Source: Actinocorallia sp039871655
Lineage (GTDB): Bacteria > Actinomycetota > Actinomycetes > Streptosporangiales > Streptosporangiaceae
DNA length: 64,000 nt
Direction: 5' to 3'
Assembly (NCBI RefSeq): GCF_039871655.1
Contig: NZ_JBDPLZ010000002.1
Coordinates: 919,780-983,779, forward strand
The translations under genes and the position numbers were made by a program. Below the pieces are notes generated by a model that saw nothing but the letters and a program-made list of their open reading frames with translations, ran no database searches and had not been told where the DNA came from. Positions 26,914 to 37,144 of the stretch are shown here, in pieces; the stretch's first letter is position 1; the number at the start of each line of letters is the position of its first letter.

Positions 26914-28074
26914 TCAGGTCCGGAACGGCCCCGTCACGCAGTAGGTGATCCCGCCGCTGGAGGAGCCGGACGTCCCGCGCTGCGAGGAGAAGTACAGCCG
27001 GTTCCCCGCCGGGTTGAACGCCGGGCCGCACAGCTCCGAGGAGCTCTGACCGGTCACCCGCAGGAACGGCGAGACCTTGTCGTCGGGGGTGATCATGTTG
27101 ATCTCCATGTTCCCGCCGTCCTCGGCCACGTACAGGTCCCCGTAGGACGAGCCGGTGATGTTGTCCACCCCGGTCAGCGGCGCCGTGCCGTTGGTGACGA
27201 GGTTGTCGTCGTAGGCCAGCTCGAAGGTGCTGTTGGCGAGGTTGAACTGCCAGACGCGGTTGTCGCCCTTGGTGGTGATCCACACCGTGTCGTTGGCGTA
27301 CCAGCAGCCCTCTCCGCCGTTGAAGACCTTGGAGCCGGAGACCTGGTTGCGGGTGGCGGTCGGCGAACCGTCCGGGTCGGGCACGTTCGCCCAGCTGAAC
27401 GAGCCGGACGTGCCCGAGCCCGCGACCAGCACCTGGAGCGTTCCGGACGACAGGTTCCCCCAGGTGGTGGGGACGAAGCGGTAGAAGCGCCCGGTGCTCT
27501 CGTCCTCGGTCATGTAGATGACCTTCCGGACGGGGTCGGCCGCGGCCGCCTCGTGCTTGAACCGGCCCATCGCGGGCCGGGCCACCGCGGCGCCCCCGAA
27601 GGGGTAGGTCTCCCAGACCCGCCCGAGGCTGACCTCCTCGCACGACAGCCAGGTGTTCCAGGGCGTCTTGCCGCCCGCGCAGTTGTTGTTGGTGCCGCTG
27701 AGGATCCGCGAGGCCGCGGTCGGCGTCCCGCTGGAGTTGAAACGGATCATGGAGGCGCCGCCTCCGGAGGAACTGGACACCTCGGAGTTGGACACGTAGA
27801 TCCAGCCGGTGCCGTCGGCGAAGCAGGCTCCGCCGTCCGGCGCCTTGTGCCAGGTGTAGGAGGTTCCGGACACCACCTGGCCGGAGCGGGCGATGACCTG
27901 GCTGGTGAAGCCGGCGGGCAGCTGGATCCCGTTGGCGTCGGCGGCCAGCAGGGCCCCGTAAGGGCTGGTGGCGTTCTGCGCGGGGGCGGCGAACGCCCCC
28001 CGCATCAGCGAGCCGGAGAAGGCTGCGGTTCCGGCGGCGAGCACGCTGGCGCGCATGAAGGTACGGCGTTCCAT
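26914..28074 (-). CDS. Tat-exported PhoX-like (DUF839) protein
   Basis: 386 residues. A twin-arginine signal (MERRTFMRASVLAAGTAAFSG) ends near AFAAP. The mature part is a beta-propeller-like phosphatase fold with the PhoX hallmark GGKTPWNTWLSCEE near residue 136, FKHEAAAADP near 170, and EDGGNMEINMI near 321. PhoX enzymes are Ca/Fe-dependent phosphomonoesterases, but many actinobacterial DUF839 proteins have no tested activity. No Pho box was recognised upstream. Confidence 0.88.
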   Translation of the reverse strand: MERRTFMRASVLAAGTAAFSGSLMRGAFAAPAQNATSPYGALLAADANGIQLPAGFTSQVIARSGQVVSGTSYTWHKAPDGGACFADGTGWIYVSNSEVSSSSGGGASMIRFNSSGTPTAASRILSGTNNNCAGGKTPWNTWLSCEEVSLGRVWETYPFGGAAVARPAMGRFKHEAAAADPVRKVIYMTEDESTGRFYRFVPTTWGNLSSGTLQVLVAGSGTSGSFSWANVPDPDGSPTATRNQVSGSKVFNGGEGCWYANDTVWITTKGDNRVWQFNLANSTFELAYDDNLVTNGTAPLTGVDNITGSSYGDLYVAEDGGNMEINMITPDDKVSPFLRVTGQSSSELCGPAFNPAGNRLYFSSQRGTSGSSSGGITYCVTGPFRT

Positions 28075-28113
28075 CGGGGGGTCTCCCTTGGGAAGGTGAC
28101 GGACGCCTTAGTT

Positions 28114-28140
28114 GTCCCTGCGCCAGGAGTACGCAGGGAC
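28114..28140 (-). terminator. Hairpin between the proline iminopeptidase and PhoX-like genes
   Basis: GTCCCTGCG and CGCAGGGAC form a perfect 9-bp stem with a 9-nt loop, 46 bp downstream of the iminopeptidase stop on the minus strand. There is no strong T tract, so it could equally be a regulatory hairpin of the PhoX-like leader. Confidence 0.5.
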
Positions 28141-28186
28141 GCCACCGGATCAACGGATCATGACGGTACGGTGTCGGACGGGGGAT

Positions 28187-29155
28187 TCAGGAATCGGCGA
28201 ATCCATCTGTCGCGGTGATGAGACGGTGTAGAATGCCGGGCTCGTCGAACGCGTGCCCCGCGTCGTCCACGATGTGGAACTCCGCCTCGGGCCAGGCCTT
28301 GTGCAGGTCCCAGGCGGTCGCCACGGGCGTGCACACGTCGTACCTGCCCTGGACGATCACCGTGGGGATGTGCCGGATCCGGTCGATGTTGTCCAGCAGC
28401 CAGTCGTCGTACTCGAAGAACCCGCCGTTCGTGAAGTAGTGGTTCTCGATCCGCGCGAAGGCCATGGCGTACTCGGGCTCGGCGAAGTGGTCCACGAGGC
28501 CGGGGTCGGGCCGCAGGCCGATCGTCCCGCCCTCCCAGGTGGACCAGGCCCGCGCGGCCGGCAGGTGGACGGCCGGGTCCGGGTCGTTCAGCCGGACGGA
28601 GAAGGCCTCGATGAGGTTCTCGCGCTCCTCCTCGGGGATCGGCTCCAGGTACCGCTCCCACAGGTCGGGGAAGAGCAGCGACGCGCCGTACTCGTAGAAC
28701 CAGAACAGCTCGAACGGCCGGAGCATGAAGATCCCGCGCAGCACCAGCTCGCTCACCCGCTCCGGGTGGGTCTCGGCGTAGGCCAGGGACAGCGTGCTGC
28801 CCCAGGACCCGCCGAAGACCTGCCACCGCTCGATCCCCAGGTGCCCGCGCAGCAGTTCCATGTCCGCCACCAGGTGCCAGGTGGTGTTGTGCTCCAGGGA
28901 GACGGCCGGGTCCGCGGCGTGCGGCAGGCTGCGGCCGCAGTTGCGCTGGTCGAAGAGGACGATGCGGTAGCGGTCGGGGTCGAACTGCCGACGGTGGTCG
29001 GGAAGGCACCCTCCACCCGGCCCGCCATGTACCATCACCACAGGCTTGCCCTGTGGATTGCCGCAGACTTCCCAATAAATCCGGTTACCGTCTCCGACCT
29101 CGAGCAGGCCTGAATCGTAGGGTTCGATCGGCGGATACAGACTGCGCAGCTCCAT
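28187..29155 (-). CDS. pip: Proline iminopeptidase
   Basis: 322 residues from the ATG at 29155 (MELRSLYPPIEPY, the family start; a further 23 residues upstream would cross the operator palindrome). Alpha/beta hydrolase of family S33: oxyanion segment VHGGPGGGC near residue 43, FDQRNCGRS near 69, nucleophile elbow GGSWGS near 115, late catalytic Asp in QGRYDVCTP and His in DDAGHAFDEP. It releases N-terminal proline from peptides in the cytoplasm. Confidence 0.95.
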   Translation of the reverse strand: MELRSLYPPIEPYDSGLLEVGDGNRIYWEVCGNPQGKPVVMVHGGPGGGCLPDHRRQFDPDRYRIVLFDQRNCGRSLPHAADPAVSLEHNTTWHLVADMELLRGHLGIERWQVFGGSWGSTLSLAYAETHPERVSELVLRGIFMLRPFELFWFYEYGASLLFPDLWERYLEPIPEEERENLIEAFSVRLNDPDPAVHLPAARAWSTWEGGTIGLRPDPGLVDHFAEPEYAMAFARIENHYFTNGGFFEYDDWLLDNIDRIRHIPTVIVQGRYDVCTPVATAWDLHKAWPEAEFHIVDDAGHAFDEPGILHRLITATDGFADS

Positions 29156-29158
29156 GTT

Positions 29159-29173
29159 CTGACATTCTGTCAG
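29159..29173. promoter_or_regulatory. Palindrome CTGACA-TTC-TGTCAG next to the pip start
   Basis: Perfect 6-bp arms, 4 bp upstream of the pip ATG on the minus strand and inside the 136-bp divergent region. A repressor bound here would block pip transcription or initiation. Confidence 0.4.
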
Positions 29174-29213
29174 TACGTGGGAGCGCAGGGAGACGGTGGT
29201 CGTATTACGGGAC

Positions 29214-29230
29214 GGGGGAGACATTCCCCC
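29214..29230. promoter_or_regulatory. Palindrome GGGGGA-GACAT-TCCCCC in the pip / coiled-coil divergent region
   Basis: Perfect 6-bp arms with a 5-bp spacer, about 62 bp before the GTG of the coiled-coil gene. Confidence 0.35.
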
Positions 29231-29291
29231 ATGTCGGCAATAGAGTTTTCCTCAACGACGTCGTGATGAACCCCCTGATGGAGTCTTTACC

Positions 29292-30494
29292 GTGAGTGAC
29301 CTCAACGGATCAGGCGGCCAGCGCACCGCACAACCCGGTGGCTTGTCATGGTCGCCTTCCCCCGCGCAGGCGCCCCGAGAACTCCTGAACCCCGCTCCGC
29401 TGCCGGCTCCGGCCGGCGGCCAGCAGCAGGGCCAGGGGCAGCAGGGAGAGGGCCACACGCTTCCCGGCTGGGACCTCGTCGACAAGCTCAAGCAGATGGC
29501 CGAGCTGCTCGGCGAGGCGCTGTCGGTGGGCGAGCGGCGCATCACCGAGGTCCAGAGCGAGGCGGCCAACCAGCTCGCCTCCGCCCAGTCGGAGCGGGAG
29601 AAGGCCCAGCGGGACGCGGCCACCGCCTGGAGCGAGGTGCAGCGCACCCGCACCCGGGCCGAGCAGGCCGAGCGCCGGGTCAGCGAGACCGAGGCGGCGA
29701 TGCGCCAGCTCGTCACCCAGCACGACAACGTGCAGGCGGCCAGGGACGAGGCGCTGCGCTCGCTGGAGGAGGCCTCCAACGCCCGGCGGGCCGCCGAGGA
29801 CCGCATCGCCGAGCTGACCCGCGCGGTGGAGACCGTCAGGACCGAGCTGGCCTCGGTGCGCGCGGCCCTCACCGACGCCGAGAACACCGCCCAGGCCCTC
29901 CAGGTGGCCGCGGGCAACGCCGCCAAGGAGGCCGAGGAGGCGCGCCGCCAGGCCGCCGAGGCCAACCGCCAGGCGGCCGACTCGGGCCGCCAGGCCGAGG
30001 AGTCCCGCCGCAGGGCCGAGGTGGCCGACGCCGAGCGGCAGAACGCCGTGGAGGCCGCCCAGCAGGCCATGGAGCAGGCCAAGGCCGCCGAGTCGGCCCG
30101 GGACGCGGCGGCGCAGGACAAGGCCCGTGCCGAGTCCGAGGCCACGCTGGCGCGCTCGCGCACCGAGCAGCTCACCCGGGAGCGGGACGGCGCCATGGCC
30201 GCGGTCCGCCAGATCGCCACCGAGCGCGACGCGGCCTTGGAGAAGATCAAGGAACGCGACGCCTGGGTCGACCAGCTCGCCGAGGCGGTCACCGAGCAGC
30301 GGGCCCAGCTCGGCGCGCTGTCGCAGGAGCGCGACGCCGCCCGCAACGCCGCGGACCAGGCACGCAGCCTCATCGACGAGCTCACCCGCCAGCTGCGGGT
30401 GATCATGCCGTCCTCGCCGCTGCACAACCACGCCGCGCTGAGCGAGGTGGGCGCGACCATGACCGATTCGAGCCGCAACGGATACCCGGGCTGA
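29292..30494 (+). CDS. Long coiled-coil protein of unknown function
   Basis: 400 residues from a GTG. Residues 1-60 are Gly/Gln/Pro-rich and disordered. From about 62 to 365 the sequence is an almost unbroken Ala/Glu/Arg/Gln heptad-type coiled coil (VGERRITEVQSEAANQLASA, EEARRQAAEANRQAADSGRQ). The C-terminus is short and polar (PSSPLHNHAALSEVGATM). There is no membrane segment. The architecture resembles actinobacterial cytoskeletal or polarity coiled coils such as FilP/DivIVA relatives, but no signature of those families was seen. Confidence 0.8.
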   Translation: MSDLNGSGGQRTAQPGGLSWSPSPAQAPRELLNPAPLPAPAGGQQQGQGQQGEGHTLPGWDLVDKLKQMAELLGEALSVGERRITEVQSEAANQLASAQSEREKAQRDAATAWSEVQRTRTRAEQAERRVSETEAAMRQLVTQHDNVQAARDEALRSLEEASNARRAAEDRIAELTRAVETVRTELASVRAALTDAENTAQALQVAAGNAAKEAEEARRQAAEANRQAADSGRQAEESRRRAEVADAERQNAVEAAQQAMEQAKAAESARDAAAQDKARAESEATLARSRTEQLTRERDGAMAAVRQIATERDAALEKIKERDAWVDQLAEAVTEQRAQLGALSQERDAARNAADQARSLIDELTRQLRVIMPSSPLHNHAALSEVGATMTDSSRNGYPG

Positions 30495-30611
30495 CCCCGG
30501 GTGAATGCCCGGTGATCGGTTCCTGACGAACGGATACTGAGCTGCTGTTATTCTGGTACCCCGTGGACAGGGCGGCTCCCGCCGCCGCACGACGACCACG
30601 GGAGACCGCTC

Positions 30612-32264
<1,653 letters not shown>

Positions 32265-32296
32265 CGGACGCCCCGGCGATGCCCCAGGATGGGCGC

Positions 32297-32917
32297 ATGG
32301 ACGTCCAGGACACCGTGGAGAGATGGCGGGTGACCGGCTCGGCGGAGCACTTCAAGGGACGGATCATCACCGTCCGCGAGGACGAGGTGCTCATGCCGAA
32401 CGGCGACGGGCTGGAGCCCGTCCGACGCGAGTACGTGGAGCATCCCGGGGCGGTCGGCACGGTCGCGCTGGACGGCGAGGGCCGGATCCTGCTGCTGCGC
32501 CAGTACCGGCACCCGGTCGGGCACCTGCTGTGGGAGGTGCCCGCCGGGCTGCGGGACGTGGCGGGCGAGCCGCTGTGGCGCACCGCCGAGCGGGAGCTGC
32601 TGGAGGAGGCCGGCTACCGGGCCGCCACCTGGCACACGCTGCTCGACACCTTCCAGACCCCCGGCATGAGCGACGAGCGGGTCCGGGTGTTCCTCGCCCG
32701 CGACCTGGAGCGGGTGCCCGACGAGGAGATCGACTTCGTCCGGGTGCACGAGGAGGCCGACATGCCGGTGGTGTGGCTGCCGCTGGAGGAGGCGGTCGCC
32801 AAGGTGCTGGCGGGGGAGATCCACAACGTCCTCGCCGTGTCGGCGATCCTGGCGCTGGAGGCGGCGCGGACCCGGAACTTCGACGATCTACGCGACAAGG
32901 AGGCGGCCGAAGCCTAG
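32297..32917 (+). CDS. NUDIX hydrolase, ADP-ribose pyrophosphatase type
   Basis: 206 residues from the ATG at 32297, with AGGA 8 bp upstream; in-frame starts at 32279 (ATG) and 32261 (GTG overlapping the pyrG stop) are alternatives. The NUDIX box AGLRDVAGEPLWRTAERELLEEAGY (residues about 87-111) has the RE-x2-EE core. The preceding LRQYRHPVGHLLWEVPAG and following FQTPGMSDERVRVFLARDL are typical of ADP-ribose/ADP-sugar pyrophosphatases. The same position after pyrG is common in actinobacteria. Confidence 0.92.
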   Translation: MDVQDTVERWRVTGSAEHFKGRIITVREDEVLMPNGDGLEPVRREYVEHPGAVGTVALDGEGRILLLRQYRHPVGHLLWEVPAGLRDVAGEPLWRTAERELLEEAGYRAATWHTLLDTFQTPGMSDERVRVFLARDLERVPDEEIDFVRVHEEADMPVVWLPLEEAVAKVLAGEIHNVLAVSAILALEAARTRNFDDLRDKEAAEA

Positions 32918-32929
32918 GCTCGGCCCGTC

Positions 32930-33847
32930 ATGAGCACACTCGAAGCCGCGGTCGGTGCCTATCTGGGGCATCTCGCGGTCGAGCGCGGCCTGGCCGCGAA
33001 CACGCTCAGCTCCTACCGGCGCGACCTGCGCCGGTACCAGGAGCATCTGCGCACAAGGGGCGTCCTGGATCTGGCCGTGATCGGCGAGAAGGACGTCCAG
33101 GACTTCCTGGCCTCTCTCCGGGAGGGCGGCGCCGACCGCGCCCCGCTGTCGGCCGGCTCGGCGGCCCGCGCGGTGGTGGCGGTCCGGGGCCTGCACCGGT
33201 TCGCGCTCCGGGAGGGGCTGGCCGACGCCGACCCCTCCCGCGAGGTGCGGCCGCCCGCCGCGCCCCGCCGGCTGCCCAAGGCGATCTCCCTGGCGGACGT
33301 GGAGCGGCTGCTGGGCGCGGCCGGGGACGACTCCGCCCGCGGCCTGCGCGACCGGGCGCTGCTGGAGCTGCTGTACGGCTCGGGCGCGCGGATCTCCGAG
33401 GCGGTCGGCCTCGACCTGGACGACGTCGAGCTGGACGAGGGCGTCGTCCGGGTCTCCGGCAAGGGGAGCAAGGTGCGGATCGTCCCGATCGGCGGGTACG
33501 CGGCCCGGGCGCTGGAGGCCTACCTCGTCCGGGCCCGCCCCCGGCTGGTCAAGGTCGGCCGGGGCACGCCTGCGCTGTTCCTCAACGCCCGGGGCGGGCG
33601 GCTGTCCAGGCAGGGCGCCTGGATGGTGCTGGGGGCCGCCGCCGAACGCGCCGGGCTGACGGACGTCTCCCCGCACACGTTGCGACATTCCTTCGCGACC
33701 CACCTTCTGGAGCGGGGCGCGGACGTTAGAGTGGTGCAGGAGCTCCTCGGGCACGCCTCAGTGACCACGACACAGGTCTACACCCTCGTGACGGTTCGAC
33801 TACTGCGTGAGGTCTACGCCACAGCGCACCCCCGCGCACGTGCTTGA
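32930..33847 (+). CDS. xerD: Tyrosine recombinase XerD
   Basis: 305 residues. An N-terminal SAM-like core-binding domain (about 1-85, YLGHLAVERGLAANTLSSYRRDL) precedes the catalytic domain with all active residues visible: Arg in YGSGARISEA near 150, HTLRHSFATHLLERG near 247, GHASVTTTQVYT near 270 with the nucleophilic Tyr. It resolves chromosome dimers at dif with XerC. It sits directly before the parA-scpAB segregation genes. Confidence 0.95.
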   Translation: MSTLEAAVGAYLGHLAVERGLAANTLSSYRRDLRRYQEHLRTRGVLDLAVIGEKDVQDFLASLREGGADRAPLSAGSAARAVVAVRGLHRFALREGLADADPSREVRPPAAPRRLPKAISLADVERLLGAAGDDSARGLRDRALLELLYGSGARISEAVGLDLDDVELDEGVVRVSGKGSKVRIVPIGGYAARALEAYLVRARPRLVKVGRGTPALFLNARGGRLSRQGAWMVLGAAAERAGLTDVSPHTLRHSFATHLLERGADVRVVQELLGHASVTTTQVYTLVTVRLLREVYATAHPRARA

Positions 33848-33872
33848 ACGCGGACGGGGACCGTGTGTCGTG

Positions 33873-33901
33873 TTGCCGTGACGTTCCCCGCCGCCTAGAG
33901 T
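33873..33901 (+). promoter_or_regulatory. Promoter candidate for the parA-scpAB operon
   Basis: TTGCCG at 33873-33878 and TAGAGT at 33896-33901 are 17 bp apart, about 40 bp before the parA ATG, which has GGGGAGG upstream. Confidence 0.55.
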
Positions 33902-33946
33902 CCCCGTGCATCGACGGTATCTCCTCGCCGTCGGGGAGGTTCGAAC

Positions 33947-34852
33947 ATGCCTGACACAGGCGCGGAAAGCGTGCTCTCGGCGGCCATCGCCACCGAGCCC
34001 GGAAGCGCGCTGGGTCCGACAAGACGACCCGTCCCCCGTTTTCCCGACCCCGACCCCCTGGTCCAGCACGGTCCGGCGCGCATCGTCGCCATCTGCAACC
34101 AGAAGGGCGGCGTGGGCAAGACCACCACGACCATCAACCTGGGCGCGGCACTGGCCGAGCAGGGGCGCAGGGTGCTGCTGGTGGACTTCGACCCCCAGGG
34201 AGCCCTGTCGGTGGGCCTGGGCCAGGGCGACCCCCGGCAACTGGACATCACCGTCCACAACATGCTGCTGGAGAACGACACCGAGTGGGAGGACATCCTC
34301 CTGGAGACCTCGGTGGAGGACATGCACCTGCTGCCCAGCAACATCGACCTGTCCGGGGCGGAAGTCCAGCTGGTGCACGAGGTCGGCCGCGAGTACATCC
34401 TCTCGGGCAAGCTCAAGCCGGCGGTCGAGCACTACGACTACATCCTCATCGACTGCCAGCCGTCCCTAGGCCTGCTGACGATCAACGCGCTGGCCGCCGC
34501 CCAGGGCGTGATCGTGCCCCTGGAGTGCGAGTACTTCGCCATGCGCGGTGTCGCGCTGCTCATGGAGACCATCGAGAAGGTCCAGCAGCGGATCAACCCG
34601 TCCCTGACGATCGACGGCTTCCTGGGCACCATGTACGACTCGCGGACCCTGCACACCCGCGAGGTGCTCCAGCGCATCGTGCAGGCCTTCGGAGACCAGG
34701 TCTTCCACACGGTGATCAACCGCACCGTGCGCTTCCCCGACGCCACCGTCATGGGAGAGCCGATCACCACGTTCGACCCGTCGTCCATGGGCGCCAACCA
34801 CTACCGCGAACTGGCCAAGGAAGTCATCCAGCGCTGGAAAGAACTCGGCTGA
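33947..34852 (+). CDS. ParA/Soj-family ATPase next to scpAB
   Basis: 301 residues with a roughly 40-residue poorly conserved N-terminus, then the deviant Walker A KGGVGKTT near residue 50, DFDPQGALSVGLG near 75, and DCQPSLGLLT near 168. It is full length for the scpAB-linked ParA type that is common in actinobacteria, distinct from the ori-proximal parAB pair; no parB is present here. Presumed role: chromosome or large-complex positioning with the ScpAB-SMC condensin. Confidence 0.92.
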   Translation: MPDTGAESVLSAAIATEPGSALGPTRRPVPRFPDPDPLVQHGPARIVAICNQKGGVGKTTTTINLGAALAEQGRRVLLVDFDPQGALSVGLGQGDPRQLDITVHNMLLENDTEWEDILLETSVEDMHLLPSNIDLSGAEVQLVHEVGREYILSGKLKPAVEHYDYILIDCQPSLGLLTINALAAAQGVIVPLECEYFAMRGVALLMETIEKVQQRINPSLTIDGFLGTMYDSRTLHTREVLQRIVQAFGDQVFHTVINRTVRFPDATVMGEPITTFDPSSMGANHYRELAKEVIQRWKELG

Positions 34853-34943
34853 GGTCGTCCGATCTGCTGTTCTGGGGGGCGACCCCCAGGCCCCCGGGGT
34901 CAGGTCGGCCGATCCTCGCTTCGCTGCGGTCGTCCGACCTGCT
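34853..34943. repeat. Repeats and hairpins in the parA-scpA gap
   Basis: GGTCGTCCGATCTGCT (34853-34868) and GGTCGTCCGACCTGCT (34928-34943) are 16-bp direct repeats differing at one base. Between them GACCCC/GGGGTC (34881-34901) and AGGTCGG/CCGACCT (34912-34940) can pair. No terminator T tract is present. Confidence 0.6.
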
Positions 34944-34959
34944 CCACTAGGCTCATGAC

Positions 34960-35832
34960 GTGGCGGAAGAGCAGGTGAAGGAAGAGTCGGCTCAGGGCTT
35001 CCAGGTGCATCTGGACGTCTTCTCGGGGCCGTTCGATCTTCTGCTGGGGTTGATCGCCAAGCACAAGCTGGACATCACCGAGGTCTCCCTGCACCGGGTG
35101 ACGGACGAGTTCATCGCCTACATCCGCTCGTACGGGCCGGAGTGGGACCTGGACCAGGCCAGCCACTTCCTGCTGGTCGCGGCCACGCTGCTCGACCTCA
35201 AGGCGGCGCGGCTGCTGCCGTCGGGAGAGGTCGACGACGAGGAGGACCTCGCGCTGCTGGAGGCGCGGGACCTGCTGTTCGCGCGGCTGCTGCAGTACCG
35301 GGCCTACAAGGAGGTCAGCGCCTTCTTCGCCGGGCTCATGGCCGTCGAGGCCCGGCGGTACCCCAGGACGGTGCCGATGGAGCCGCGGTTCGCCAACCTG
35401 CTGCCCGAGGTGCTGCTGGGGCTGGGACCCGTGGAGTTCGCCCGGCTGGCCGCGAAGGTCTTCCAGCCCAAGCCGCCCCCGCCCGGGGTCTCCGTCACCC
35501 ATATGTACACGCCACAGGCCAGTGTGGAGGAACAGGGCGCTATCCTCGTGGAGAGGCTGCGCAAGCTCAGGAAGGCCACCTTCCGCGCGCTGACCTCCGA
35601 CTGCGCGGGCGTCCACGAGATCGTCGCCCGGTTCCTGGCCCTGCTGACCCTCTACCGTGAGCAGGCCGTGTCGTTCGAGCAGATCGAACCTCTGGGCGAA
35701 CTGCACGTCGGCTGGACGGGCAGCGAAGAAGGCGACATCAGGCTCGGGGACGAGTTCGCGGGAGCCCCGCCGCCGGCGGAAGGGCGGGAGGACCGGGACG
35801 GACGAGGGGACGGGAAGGACAGTGGTGAGTGA
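34960..35832 (+). CDS. scpA: Segregation and condensation protein A
   Basis: 290 residues from a GTG. Kleisin N-terminus FQVHLDVFSGPFDLLLGLIAKHKLDITEVSL and the following SHFLLVAATLLDLKAARLL are diagnostic. The middle is less conserved (linker) and the C-terminal winged-helix part includes ALTLYREQAVSFEQ. The final 30 residues are acidic and disordered. It bridges SMC heads with ScpB. It overlaps scpB. Confidence 0.94.
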   Translation: MAEEQVKEESAQGFQVHLDVFSGPFDLLLGLIAKHKLDITEVSLHRVTDEFIAYIRSYGPEWDLDQASHFLLVAATLLDLKAARLLPSGEVDDEEDLALLEARDLLFARLLQYRAYKEVSAFFAGLMAVEARRYPRTVPMEPRFANLLPEVLLGLGPVEFARLAAKVFQPKPPPPGVSVTHMYTPQASVEEQGAILVERLRKLRKATFRALTSDCAGVHEIVARFLALLTLYREQAVSFEQIEPLGELHVGWTGSEEGDIRLGDEFAGAPPPAEGREDRDGRGDGKDSGE

Positions 35833-36376
35833 ACCGCCGCGGCTCAAGGCGTCCCTGGAGGCCGTCCTGCTCGTCGTGGACGAGCCGGTCCCCGAGATCA
35901 TCCTCGCCCAGCTGCTGGAGGAGCCCGTCGCCCGGATCACCGGGGCCCTGGCGGAGCTGGCGGAGGAGTACCGCGCGCAGGGCCGCGGCTTCGAGCTGAG
36001 GAGGATCGCCGGAGGCTGGCGGTACTACACCAGCGAGGACTGCGCGCCCGTGGTCGAGCGGTTCGTCACCGAGGGCCAGCAGACCAGGCTCACCCAGGCC
36101 GCGCTGGAGACCCTCGCCGTCGTGGCCTACCGGCAGCCGGTCAGCCGCGCCAGGGTCTCGGCGATCCGCGGCGTCAACAGCGACGGCGTGATGCGCACCC
36201 TCACCCTGCGCGGCCTGATCGAGGAGGCGGGGCAGGACCCCGAGTCCCAGGCGATGCTCTACCGCACCACCGGCTACTTCCTGGAGCGCCTGGGCCTGGA
36301 CTCCCTGGAGCAGCTGCCCGAGCTGGCGCCCTACCTGCCCGACGAGATCACCGACATCGAGGACATGCCCGTATGA
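35825..36376 (+). CDS. scpB: Segregation and condensation protein B
   Basis: 183 residues from the second of two adjacent GTG codons, which gives 5 bp to GGGAAGGA. Tandem winged helices: LKASLEAVLLVVDEPVP at the start, GWRYYTSEDCAPVVERFV, and LTQAALETLAVVAYRQPVSRARVSAIRGVNSDGV near residue 87. It forms the kleisin complex with ScpA and SMC. It overlaps scpA by 8 bp and the next gene by 4 bp. Confidence 0.94.
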   Translation: MSEPPRLKASLEAVLLVVDEPVPEIILAQLLEEPVARITGALAELAEEYRAQGRGFELRRIAGGWRYYTSEDCAPVVERFVTEGQQTRLTQAALETLAVVAYRQPVSRARVSAIRGVNSDGVMRTLTLRGLIEEAGQDPESQAMLYRTTGYFLERLGLDSLEQLPELAPYLPDEITDIEDMPV

Positions 36377-37125
36377 GCACCACCACCGGTCAGCAGGACG
36401 AACAGGGCGTGCGCCTGCAGAAGGTCCTGGCCGACGCCGGAATCGGCTCCCGCCGCGCCTGCGAGCAGATCATCTCCGCCGGGCGGGTGAAGGTGAACGG
36501 CCGGGTGGTCAGCTGGTTCGGCGAGCGGGTCGACCCGCGCCGGGACGAGATCCAGGTCGACGGACGCAAGATCGAGACCTGGCACGAGCTGCGCTACTAC
36601 ATGCTGAACAAGCCGGTCGGGGTGGAGAGCACCATGGCCGAGGGCCGGGGCACCCGCACCCTGATCGACTACGTCGAGGACCTCACCGAGCGGATCTACC
36701 ACGTGGGCCGGCTCGACACCGACACCGAGGGCCTGATCCTGCTCACCAACGACGGCGAGCTGGCGCACCGGCTGATGCACCCCTCCTTCGGCGTCACCAA
36801 GACCTACCTGGCCGACGTCCCCGGCCCCATCCCGCGCGATCTGGGCCGGAGGCTGCGCGCCGGCGTCGACCTGGAGGACGGCATCGTCAAGGTCGACGAC
36901 TTCAAGCTGGTCGAGCAGACCGGCCGGCGCGCCCTGGTGGAGGTCACCCTGCATGAGGGCCGCAAGCACATCGTGCGCCGGCTGCTGGCCAAAGCGGGCT
37001 TCCCGGTCCGGAAGCTGGCCCGCACGAACTTCGGTCCGATCGCCCTCGGCAGGCTCAAGCCGGGCGGGGTGCGCGCGCTGACCGAGAAGGAAGTCGCGGC
37101 GCTGTACAAGGCCGTGGGTTTGTGA
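36373..37125 (+). CDS. Pseudouridine synthase of the RluB/RsuA type
   Basis: 250 residues. S4 RNA-binding domain at about 10-70 (RLQKVLADAGIGSRRACEQIISAGRVKVNG), then the catalytic domain with the motif GRLDTDTEGLILLTNDG near 113-130 including the catalytic Asp. The C-terminus KHIVRRLLAKAGFPVRKLARTNFGPI is typical. It probably modifies 23S rRNA (RluB-type position); RsuA-type action on 16S cannot be excluded. It overlaps scpB by ATGA. Confidence 0.93.
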   Translation: MSTTTGQQDEQGVRLQKVLADAGIGSRRACEQIISAGRVKVNGRVVSWFGERVDPRRDEIQVDGRKIETWHELRYYMLNKPVGVESTMAEGRGTRTLIDYVEDLTERIYHVGRLDTDTEGLILLTNDGELAHRLMHPSFGVTKTYLADVPGPIPRDLGRRLRAGVDLEDGIVKVDDFKLVEQTGRRALVEVTLHEGRKHIVRRLLAKAGFPVRKLARTNFGPIALGRLKPGGVRALTEKEVAALYKAVGL

Positions 37126-37144
37126 AGATCAGAAGGAGAGACCA

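Noticed and set aside
33947..34852. Origin-proximal parAB/parS locus
   Set aside because: No parB, no GTTTCACGTGAAAC parS site and no dnaA boxes were seen; the neighbours scpA/scpB fit the non-origin ParA type.
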